A DNA stretch of 64,000 nt. Origin: Trichoplax sp. H2 (taxonomy: Eukaryota > Placozoa > Uniplacotomia > Trichoplacea). Shown piece after piece: positions 49,644-61,400 of the stretch; positions within the stretch are counted from its first letter, which is position 1; each line of letters starts with the position of its first letter. The DNA lies in NCBI GenBank assembly GCA_003344405.1, contig NOWV01000264.1:16701-80700 (forward strand). Direction: 5' to 3'. The notes under the pieces were generated by a model that worked only from the letters and a program-made list of their open reading frames with translations, made no database searches and was not told where the DNA came from. The translations under genes and the position numbers were made by a program.

Positions 49644-51659
49644 GAACTATTATTAATCATACCAAAGTACTATAATACGAATTCTCAGATACAGATAGTT
49701 CTATTCTCCAAAAATGGCAGGTCTTAATGAAGTTATTTACAACAAATTTTAACACCAAAGTAATGTATGTTTATTTACAATGCGAATACAACGATGTAAA
49801 TAAGACACTAATAACGTTTGAAGAAGTGAACAAACATGTGTTTAGATGTGATCTATGTTGGGCTAATTCAAGTTAGATTTGGTATCTGTGACTAATCTGT
49901 AAGTACTGTGATATTAATTAAAAAGAACATTTTAATCATCATGTGCCACGTTTTATAGCCGATTTCTACTTCAAATGCAACAAATATAATCTGGATTAGC
50001 CATGATGAAAATTGATTGCGATACAGATCGTTTGTAAATAACCAAATACAGTATATTGTAGCTACGAAATGTTAAAGCTACATAGATACAGAATTTCCCG
50101 TTGAAATTGAAATTATTCGGAATTATAACAAGGGACATTGTAAAATTAGATTTTGTAATTGTCGAACTTCAATTTTCTTATATTAACTAAGTCGTCAGCA
50201 ACGCTTCGATTTATGAAATTTATTTTCCCCTCGAATCGATTCGCAGTAATACGACCACACTTTAGCGTTAAATAACACTTGACGATTACTGTCCTCTTTT
50301 CTTTCTTTAAATTACTTATAACTGGAAATCTATATCGCCATTAATCGCACAACATAGACACAAAAATATTTACGATTTTAAGTATTTTCATGTATAGTGA
50401 TACCGGATAGTCTGTATCATTTTCATGCTTCAATGTAATTGCTATCAATGTTCTCTTTCTTTAAATATAATTTCTATATCCTATGAATTATAACCAATAG
50501 CTGCTAGTTACTATATTTATCTAGTCATTTAGATCATATCGAATACGAGATCTCATTATATAAGTGATTGAATAGACATTTTAATAACGTAAAGTTCGCT
50601 ATCGCCATCTGCTAGGAGCCTCTTAATTCTCTCTAGAAACAGATATCAATAAATACTGTTTCTGTACTACTCACCTATATTATATATATACATTCAAGTC
50701 TGGGTTGAATCCTTTTTTACAATAATTCTATATTACTGTAATAATGATATTAGCAAAGCATAATTTATCGGAAATAAGAGGACAAAAGTGAGCTTTCAGT
50801 TTTCTATCCATGATAAATGACTAATTGTTGTCAGACTGTGTAACTACGAATGTAAGAAAAGCTAAGGTGTCTTCTCATTAATTTTTATACATCTAGCACA
50901 TCGATGTTTACTGAATAAAACTTCTTTTATAGAAAGTCAACTGCTAAGTTAGTAGTAATAAAAAATATAATTTTTCAGCGTTTCATGTAATATGGATATA
51001 AAATTCTTCAGGCAGCATTATTAAACTACTGCCTATTCCATTATGAGGGGAATCTTTTTAGAAAGTATAAATTTATTAGTTACTATCTATTTCTTAGATC
51101 ATGACCTTATTACAGTAATAAAATGACTTCAAATCCCTTTACTGTAAATGATCGTACTAAAATTTTCATATCGTATCTAGAAACGATACTTTATGCATTA
51201 TAAATGCACTATAACTTCATTAACATTTAACTAGTGCTTTGCGAGGTCATCGAACTATACAATTTGTATACCTGTTAATGATATCACTTTTTCGGACACT
51301 TCTCTGCAACTTCTCGTATTTAAGGACAGATTATACTTAATTAAAGAAGCCTTTATTGTACCCAATTACAAATACCGACTAGACCAATGTTTTCCTTCCT
51401 TGTCTAAAGTATACTTCAGCAGTATCTATCACATGACAATGGACTGCATACTACTCTATATCCTCATAATTAGGCACTACATTTCGAAAATAGTAAAAAT
51501 TGAACTAGAGTATTGTATTTGTTTTGTATTTAGCCCCAAATGAAAATTTAAGCAGGGTATCATATTTGCAGGTAGCCCAGCGCGTGAATAGGTAACTGAC
51601 TTGCAGTCTAAAAAATCAGCAAGTGGTTCATGAAAGATTCATAAATTATATAAATAAAC

Positions 51660-51990
51660 AATATTGTTAGCTATTTTGTCATAGCTGTGATGGTACTACC
51701 AGCCAATGGCTGATTAATTTTAAGTCGCCAATCTGCAGGCAGTCAAATATGTGACTGATTGTAGGCCCGAGTAGTATTTGTTTACCGTACCCTAGCCATC
51801 AACTGTTTAAAATTAAAACTTATGGCTGATCATTTCATCATGATGGCGATGGCGCTACCAATCAATCGTTGATCAACTACTCGTTAATCATATGATGTTG
51901 ACCATGTGATTATAGGCATGAAATGCATTTTTAATGCTATCTAAAGCTAAAATTTATGACTCATGATGGTAAAACTGGATACATTAATTA
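51660..51990. repeat. Degenerate duplication of about 165 bp
   Basis: TGATGGTACTACCAGCCAATGG near 51688 and TGATGGCGATGGCGCTACCAAT near 51840 head two similar blocks. Both contain a GTGATTGTAGGC/GTGATTATAGGC word and an AAATTxATGxCT word. Heavily diverged. Confidence 0.45.
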
Positions 51991-52815
51991 ATTTATCACC
52001 ATGAGATAAACCTGTCAAAGTTTTCATAATAATTCGAAGTTATGACTCATACTGCAATAGTATACTGTGCAATAGCAGCTAATCCTATTTCAAGGGTAAA
52101 GTCAAAAATTTTTTATAATTGAAACTTAAAAATACGGATAATATTCTTCATTGTCCTATTCTCACTTGCTTAATCTTGATGCTACTCTATCATACGTATT
52201 CATTCGTAGATAAATTACGACGTATAAGGTAAAAATATGGATTTAGTTTGGTTAAGATTTAAGCATGATGTTATCGTTGGTATTAGAATCGTTCAATCTA
52301 CATAAAGCTTCCTTACACTTAATTACTAGCCAAAGATTTTTTCAATAATTAGTTGTTGATGAAGAGTTTTGTGATATTAAGCTAAGAAACTTCGCAACTA
52401 CTTGTGGTATTAACTATAGTAATCGAAAGAAAACTTTACAATTTTCTGTATTTTATCCTATCCATAAGTTGGTCTAAATATTCAGCCACGCTATGAAGAA
52501 GTACGGGACATACGTAGATTGTTTATTTTAAATTAATGACGAAATTATTTTGTCATTAATTACACAACATGACCTTAGCAGTCTTCTTCATCATTAGTTC
52601 ATTAGATTTTAATTATTGCTCCTTTCGAGACAATGAAATCGTTGCTGTTGGATATCTATTCTAATGTCTTTACTGAATTATCATTGTAAGAAAATGCAAA
52701 TTCACAGCACAATTACAGTTACAGTTTGCTAAATTATTCATATGAGTAAACCATCTTGCCATCAAAATAGACCTACATCATCGGTTACTATTTTATTGTT
52801 TAGTTTAGAAATACT

Positions 52816-53272
52816 AATAGTCGTGTCTACTACGATCAGAAAGTAATATAAGAATTACTTAAACTCCATTAGATGATCGTTCATTTCAATTTAGCAAGAT
52901 CAATGCTCTTATTACAACTTAAGGAGGGATATTGTGTTTGTGAGGCATTCTGAGGAGCTTGTCGCCAGTACTCAGTAATGGCATGTAGTATACTCTTGCT
53001 GATGATCAGAACTAAATTTACAAGAATGCATGAAATATTATCAATTAGCGAAATTAAGTTAAAGATACTCCCTATAGTGGTAAATATCATTAATTGACTC
53101 TATTAATTAGTGTTAATGTCTACTACGATCAGAAAGTAATATGAAAATCGCTTAAAATCCATTTCATTGCAACAAGGATGATACTCTTCTTATACCTTAA
53201 GAAGGGATAATGCGCTTGAGATGCATTCTGAGAGGCTTGTTGCTAGTACTTAGTAATGGTATATAAAATTAG
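52816..53272. repeat. Direct repeat, two copies of about 165 bp, 290 bp apart
   Basis: GTCTACTACGATCAGAAAGT occurs at about 52824 and 53117. Both are followed by shared CTTAA-A-GGGATA, GAGxxGCATTCTGAG and CTAGTACT-AGTAATGG words (near 52980 and 53250). Perhaps a duplicated regulatory segment or an old noncoding insertion. Confidence 0.65.
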
Positions 53273-55372
53273 ATGATAAAATACTTCTACAAATTTGTAT
53301 TTTATTATGAAAGTCACAATAAGAAGAAATATTATGAAGATTATTAATGAGTAGATATTACTTATTACACCTTGGTGCAGTATTTTTCGGTGTGATGGCC
53401 TCTATTTCAGTAAAATAAATTACCTTATAACTATGTGAGCTCTTTATCGAAAAATAGTAACAGTATTCTATACAGTAGTACCAGAGAATGGATTGCGAGA
53501 AAGAAATAATTGGTGCCTCTAAGTTTTTTGCTTGCATACTTCCACATATGAATTCAAATAGCAGTCTTACAAGCAATAGGATGGTAAAGCATCATATTTG
53601 AAAGATATTATTTAGTCTTCATCTCTTCTATATTACCTGGATTGTATCATGTCCATAAGTTACAAAGTGTGAGTGGCATTTCCTATATATCGCAATCTCT
53701 AATTCAGCGACGCAGTACACTAAATGTTATAACTGTTTAATATTAATTGCAGCAAATATAGTCAAATTTTTTTTCAATCCATGATAGAATACTCAGTTTC
53801 ATTTTGCCAGCAATTATTTTATTCCGGTATGAAAAAAATGCCAAAAAATCAGTGCCAACTCTCCTATATCGTTTATGATACATACATTGGGATATCCGGA
53901 ACAAACACTTAAAAGCAAATTAATTTATTATATGCATATACCTAGGAGGTATCTTTTCACGTTATTGCAATTTTACTTCCGCAACAACTTCTATTTATTT
54001 TGAAATTGTCGAAAGAATTTAAAGAATTTCCAGACTACCATCTAATGCAAACACCTCTTTTTAATCCATATCTTTCCATATCATTTCAATGTCGATGCTA
54101 GATCAAATTTTTACGAACTGAGCTTCCTTCCTAATATTCTGCTTAAGTTATCCTAAGCCTCTTGTGTATCTTAGCTGAAACGGAAAAAATCATAGCGTGA
54201 GAGTTGAAATAGCCTCAGGATGATTCCTTGATAAATCAATGCGTTGTCTATTACTGGTCCATTGAAATTTTCTGCCCAAATTCCGATTCTGGGTCTAACC
54301 CTAGTCTGGAATGAACTATTCATAATTATATTGGACATTTGCCATCACATAGTAGAAAATATGCAATATTAAATTATTGATTTTGTTTCGGTATTGTTAC
54401 TACGCGAAATAATGTACTGGAAAAAATTTTCATTTATTTTAGGTAATAAATTGTTTGATGGCGCCTTGTACTTGCAAATTTGAGTGCCTAAAACTAAATA
54501 TTGATTACTTTGAAGTACTGTTATCGAGAGATCAAGTACAATCTACGGTCACAAATTTAGTTCTATTAGGACAAAATTCTAAACGATAATGACTTTAAAA
54601 CTGATCAGTACATTCTTTGAAAATTCGTTCAGATCTTTATCCCCATCGACACTTATAAAATTACTGTTCTGATTTCATATTGCTCTGCAATGAAAGAATT
54701 TGGGAATGATGCGTATGATTCAATAATGATCAATATTAATTCATAACGATGTAAAAAAGAGAATCGATATCATCCAGAATTATAGTAATGGAGAATAATG
54801 ACATTTCCGCTAATTTTACCTATAAGCCCCTTAATTAAAAATATCTAGCTTTGAATATCATTTTATTTTAACTATTTAATTAGCCATATTAAATACCTCT
54901 AAGGCATGATAACTAATTGGCTGTAGCCGATAATTGACTATAAATTTTAGTAAAGATTTCTTAAATTATACATGCAAATAATCTATCCGTTATTATGATT
55001 AGACTTGAAAACAGACCTAATTATATATCTCAACTATGATCTATAAACTAACTCTAGGCAAAACACGGCCAGGATAGCACGCAGATTTTTGCGGGATTAA
55101 CTGCAAGTTAAAATTATACATTGTACTTTTATAAATTTGATCTCATCAGCTGCAGTATATAATTGAGTCTTCTAGTATACTGTGGTAAATATTTATTATT
55201 GTTATTAATGAAATTAAAATTTAATTATTTCTTGTTATGACTGCAAATTTGTGAAAATACTTTTATGTTTACATTCTTATCAGATTTTGTGATTGTTATA
55301 GAATATACAGCATTAGAGTTACAAGATACTGATCGAAGTAGAATACAGTTTTTAGTTAACTTGGAATACCTG

Positions 55373-55450
55373 ATGTCGATTAAAGTAAAAAAAAAGTATC
55401 AGCTGTTGGCTTTACTTTATTCCTATTGTATTCTTCTATATCATATGAAA
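55373..55450 (+). CDS. Gene 4 exon 1 candidate: signal peptide
   Basis: MSIKVKKKYQLLALLYSYCI, then LLYHMK before GTGATT in phase 0. A lysine-rich n-region and a hydrophobic core fit a signal peptide and resemble gene 3. The donor AAA|GTGATT is weak, and an open frame continues upstream of this ATG. Chosen because phase and length match the other genes. Confidence 0.4.
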
Positions 55451-58400
55451 GTGATTCTATTTTGATTTACTCTTCGTATTTATTAGACGCAACATGAACT
55501 ACTAGTAATTTATGCGTGGGAGTATGTATTTACTATGGTCAATTGATTGCTAATTAGTGTTGAAATTATTGGATACTTCATTTCTTATTGTAACTTCTAG
55601 ATCATGACAACTATACTTGCCAGAAAGTTCTTAGTCCAGCTACTAATAAAATTTTAGAGTTTACAATCGATCATCGTTGATCAACCTAAATCGTAAACAA
55701 CTAAGTTTTATCAACTTAGTTAATTGTATATTATGGTAGCACATTAAGTTAGAGATACTTTAGAATAGGTCAAGATTTATTTTACCTACAAATTCTAAGT
55801 GATATTTATCATGATGGTGTTGTAGAATAATTATTGCAATCATCACAAATTTATTAGAATAAGTTTAATCTATCCTTCTGACCTTCAGTTAATTTTTACA
55901 TAATTCTGACCACAATCACAGTACCCATGCTTATGGTATGTTGGCAGCATACTGTTACACTTTATTCTACCATCTACATAGCAAACTATTATCAACATGC
56001 TAATTAAAATGGCTTTTGCTCAAGGCGTTATTTTATTAGAAGGTAAAGCTAGAAACTATGAGTGTAATGGCTATCATTGTAATGTTCAATTTTTCCGATA
56101 CTGTTTATTGCAATCACTATCATTTCCAATACATTCTTGGAAGTATCCAACTACTCACAAGTTGCACCGTTACTTGTCAGTGTATCTTGAATATCTACTG
56201 ATTTTATAATTGCCTAATATCGTAAACGTTTAAAATATGACACTTGTACTACAGTAGTTGGAATATGAATTATGCTACTCATTCAATATAATATGATGCC
56301 TTAGGGATTGATCTTTTAGTTAACATTAATGCTAATACTAGCACAATTGCAAAGATGTATACTCGGACATAAAAGATCATCCTTGGGTTTAATATCTGGA
56401 TTTATGAAACATCAACATATGAAAGATTTTCTAGCATTATTGTCCACCTACAATTGAATGAATTTGCTGTTAATAAGAAGGGGAATTTGATGTAATAAAA
56501 AATGTCTGAGCATGAACATCCGCCATTATAACATTAACCTAAAGTTAAAATTACCTGTATTGCTAAATTATTCTCCTAAGATCTTGTATCATTTATTTAT
56601 GCTAGATGTTTGGTAGTATATGAACGTGCTAATGATAACCAAGAGAACAAATCTCACTTTAAAAAAGTTTTGATAGTAATTTTTCGATTTAATTACTTAT
56701 AGGTCTGATTTTATAACTGGAATAAATTACTTCCCGTTGCAGATAAGCTTTGTCATACAATATATGCTTGATCTGATAATTGTCTTGGCAAATTTTAAAC
56801 TATTTTCCAATTTAAAATACACATTGAACTACGTACGACGTAAGACAGTAGTAAATGAATATAGCCTCAAAGCTTTCAAGAACTACGCATACTTCCCAAA
56901 AATCTTACTGACAGGTATTTGTATGGATCAGGAAGATTATAAAAGGCTAGATTGGAACACACGGAACTACAGGAGACAGCAATAAATAGATATATAACCT
57001 TAAAACTTTCAGGAATTGCGCCTATTTAGCACTGATCTTACTGACAAATTTTGTATCAATCAGGGAGAATGTAAAAGATTGGATTAGAACGCACATTGAA
57101 CTACAGAAGAAAGTAATAAATGGATATACTGCATAGCCGCAAAGCTTTCAAAAACTACGCTTATTTACCGGAGATCTTACTAACAAGTTTTCGTATCGAT
57201 CAGGGAAAATGTAAAAGATTAGATTGGAACACATATTGAACTATAGAAGAGAGTAATAAATGGATTTTAACCGCAAAGCTCTCGAGAAGTGTGCGTATTT
57301 ACCACAGATCTTACTGACAAGTTTTTGTAGCCATCTGGGAGAAAGAAAGATTGGATTAGAGCGCAGATTAAAGCATAGAAGACAGTAGTAGATGGATATA
57401 GTCGCAAAGCTTATAAGATCTACGCATATTTACCACAGATCTTACTAGCAAGTTTTTGTATGGATCAGGAGGAATATAAAAGATTGGAAGTAAATTTGAA
57501 TTGTATAATCCATCGTCAACAATACTACGATTGGTATAATATATTGTAAAGGTTATACCACCTATGTCAATATAGCTAATACAACAATTGTATGGAAGCT
57601 GCGTTATCCAGCGATCTAGCTATTAATTATGGATACTATGTCATATTTCATTGTTTTATTAGCATTGTGATCGGAAGATGGTTATCCTATTATTGAGGAT
57701 TGCCGTATAGAATTAACATAACTCTTTTGACAGCTATCGTTTCGTTTACTTAATCCGATATGGCATAATGATTCTATTATACGTACTTTTAAGGACTACG
57801 AATTATCGTCACAGGGATTGAGCTTGTCTTATTAGGTAGTAAGTGTATTATATTAGTAGGCTGATATTTTTCGATCTTAATATTTAGCGATCCTATTGGC
57901 TCTGTAGTCTTTTTATCGTCATAGGTTATCTTGTCTTGTTGATGGCTACGAGTAGTCATGTTTCTAATTATCCGAATGTTTCAAGTAGATGAAGAGTAAA
58001 AGAATTATCATCAATCAAAATGGTTGTTACCACAAAAATTCTTCTTTCTTTTCTCTACTACTGGATGTTACCTGTCTTGATTTTTTCATTTAGCTATCAG
58101 GTAAATGATCTATAAATTGCTGTCTTGTCGTAATTTTATTTTTTCTCTTATGGTGATACGAATAGTCTGACAAAAATTAGTGTTAGTATTTTTATACCTT
58201 ATGATGCCGGTGCTTTTATACATTTGTTTCAACAATTTTGACATTCTTGAAAGATAATCTTACTAATGTAAGCACTAGTAAGATTAACTGACAAGAATGA
58301 ATAGTAAGAGATTCAGCAGGTAGAGAATTGACAACTTTTGTAGAAGTATATGGTTATAAACTTTATAATATAGAGTAAGATGATTTTAACAACCAGGATC

Positions 58401-61400
58401 ATTAAATATCGACGTAAGACTTTCAACAAATGGAGAATTGACAAATTCTTGTAAAAGTCCGTGGTTATAAATCTCAGAATGTAGTGTAAAATGATTTTAA
58501 CAATCAGAAACATTAACTATCAAAGAGAGATTCAACAGGTAGAGAATTCACAACTTTCGTAGAAGTATGTGGTTATAAACTTTTATAATATAGTGTAAAA
58601 TGATTTCAAAAATCAGGAACATTAAATATCGACGTTAGACTTTCAACAGGTAGAGAATTGGCAATTTTCTATAGAAGTGCATGGTTAGTAGCCTTATGAT
58701 GTAATGTGAAACGATTTTAACAACTAGGAGCATTAAATATCGACGTAAGACTTTCAACAAGTAGAGTATTGACAACTTTTGGTAGAAGTATATGGATATA
58801 AAAGTTATAATATAGTATGAAATGATTTGACAAACAGAAACATTAAATATCGACGTAAGACTTTACGTAACCTCGAGTTACATAACTTGCAAAGAAACTA
58901 TTCGATGGATTAAGATATAATATGTACGGTACCGCATATTCTCAGGCTAATTTTATCTTAAAATACTATACGTGCAAACATTTTCATTAGTTATTCGTTA
59001 CGAGTTAAATAACGGATATAGACCTGAGAAAGGTTCGGTTCGGTTTAAACCGTTATGATCTATATACGGATACAATTAATAGCTGGATTGGTCAGCATGT
59101 AGTCAATACATAAAGTGAACGGAGACTGGGAGCTTGTTATTGCAAGCTATGATTCGTTATTACTAAGTAAGTCTACTATATTCATTCACTTCATTTACTG
59201 TATTATTAACGGTAAAAAAATGCTAAGAATGGTTAGAGAGCCAAGTTTCCAGAATACATTGCTTTACTTAATCAAAATATAGTTAGAAAAACATTGACTA
59301 TGAGTATATCCTGTAGTTCTGAATTAATATTTTAATTGATTACAATCCTTGTAAATTTGTATTGCATCGTGAAGGTTTATTCTAACGGAAAGAAGTGAGA
59401 ATATCCGCTTATTTACCGCAAAATAACCTAAGACTGCTAATGCAAATAATATTTGGCACATGCTATTTAATAGTAACGTATCTACAATACTGCATCATAT
59501 TAATAATAATAGACGGACATTTGTATCGTCAAACATTTAATAATAAAACGGTAAAATCTAAAATCTAATTACTTCACTAAGAGGGGCTTATTTAAGACAG
59601 AAATGCGAATTGTACTGTAAGCCAAAGGCCAAAGCGTCTTAAAATACTGTAATCTGCCTTTAAGATGCAGCTTCCTAATTCTGAGTGAATGAAGAGCAGG
59701 GGACTTTTCGCAATTGATTTTTATAATATATACTACTATATTACCGCACAAATCATCATTAGCTAATCTTCTTAACTTTTAAATATTTAACAAGTGTTAT
59801 AAGACCGGATAATTTTATCACCAGTGTAGTAAGGTCACTGTAATGATTGCAGCCTTTAGTATTGACCGTGATTAATCTTAAGGACAAAATCAGTCCTAGG
59901 AATGCTGTAACATGTCCGCTAATTAGATCTATGGAGATTATTAAATTTTAATAATAATTTAAGCCAATATAGATTAGCCATGATCGATTACAAGTGTAAT
60001 TCTAACCAAGCTTATATTAGTGTTGTATCTATTCTTCATTTGAAATGTTATTATATGCGTGACTAGGTATCTCCAGTCTATGCAAATCCATGTTCAAGTA
60101 ACCCTTGTAAGTATGGACTTTGCCAGCGTCTTAATGATACAAGCTATTTATGCCAATGTGATCAAGGTTATTGGGGATATCAGTGTCAATATAAACCTTC
60201 GGATTGTAAATGGTCGATAAAAGGATCTAATGGTATGCTAAACTGAATTAAATGCGCTAGTTTAATTTCGCTTTGCTCTAGATATACCTTACTAGATCTT
60301 GTAACTGGTATATATTCCATTCTTAAATGTTCTATCGCATTCTTATCAACCTGCTTGTGAGGTGATCATGATATGGCTTTTGTTCTTTCATATGAATACT
60401 AAATTATGTAAATCTTGAACAGTTTCTTAATATTTTTACACCTACTATATCATGATATATTTTCATTTCTTTCATATGACTACTAAATTACGTAAATCTT
60501 GAACAGTTTCTTAGCGTAATTTACTGTCTACAAAGAGTCGATACAGTGAATCATAAACATAGATATAACTTTATAGGCTAGTTTCGCAAGTCAAAGTCTG
60601 ATCGCTTATGTTTTTACAGCTTCAGTAGTCTATCCAACTGGAAGACAGTGGAAAAATCAATGCAATAGCTGTTATTGTTTGCAAGGAAAGGTTATCTGTA
60701 GTCAGGTAAAGAATTTAAATAGCAATATATTTACGAGGATTGGTAAATATCGTAAAGGAGAATTAACAATATGTACTTTATTCTGACACTGTTCTATCAA
60801 TTTATTACAACATTTCCAGTGATATAGAAACGAAATGTATTAATACAGGGATTCACGCTCTGTGATAAAATTTTGCCCACGTAATGAATGATAACATTAA
60901 TTTTCGAATCCTCTGTTAATTTTTAGCTATGGTGTGGTTTAACTTTTTGCCAGAGTGGGAATGATTGTTCTGAAACATCAAAGCCTTGTACTGTAGTGCC
61001 AAAATCCTGGTGTCTATCAACATCTTGCTCCCAATATGGTTACTGTAGTTCTACAGAAAATCAAATAGTGACAGATTGTATACGAAATAGGCCATTGCAA
61101 AAATGCATCTTGAGAACCGTTTATATTGATATAAGTCAATTCACTCAGGTTAGTGTGTTAGCTTATAAATTTATGAACTAATATTAAAATAGGTGAAGTA
61201 AAGGTATTACTATTTAGTGGTAGACTTCTGAGTAATACAAGATCGTGAGCTTATGCCTTTTATCCTTCGTTTAGAATATAACTGTCGAGTCAATTTGCCA
61301 AGAAATCAGATCTATAAGATCCATACAGTATTATACTAATACCAGCATTATTATTGGATGTCAATCCAATGCTTCTACTCTTTTTCAAGCCCGATACCGT

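Larger units (their letters stand above)
48892..55372. other. 6.5 kb divergent spacer between genes 3 and 4
   Basis: Both flanking genes point away from this stretch, so it must contain both promoters. I see no convincing coding exon: open frames are short, poor in cysteine and without flanking splice logic. It contains several diverged direct repeats, listed separately. No transposase, RNA gene or virus-like frame was recognised. Confidence 0.5.

Noticed and set aside
58313-58513. Minus-strand 66-codon frame
   Set aside because: Produced by the 110-bp tandem repeat and not supported by later copies.
59061-59100. Possible missing gene 4 DSL-loop exon (NSWIG-like reading)
   Set aside because: Similar to CINSWMG of gene 2 for a few residues but with no cysteines and flanking stops; probably chance.
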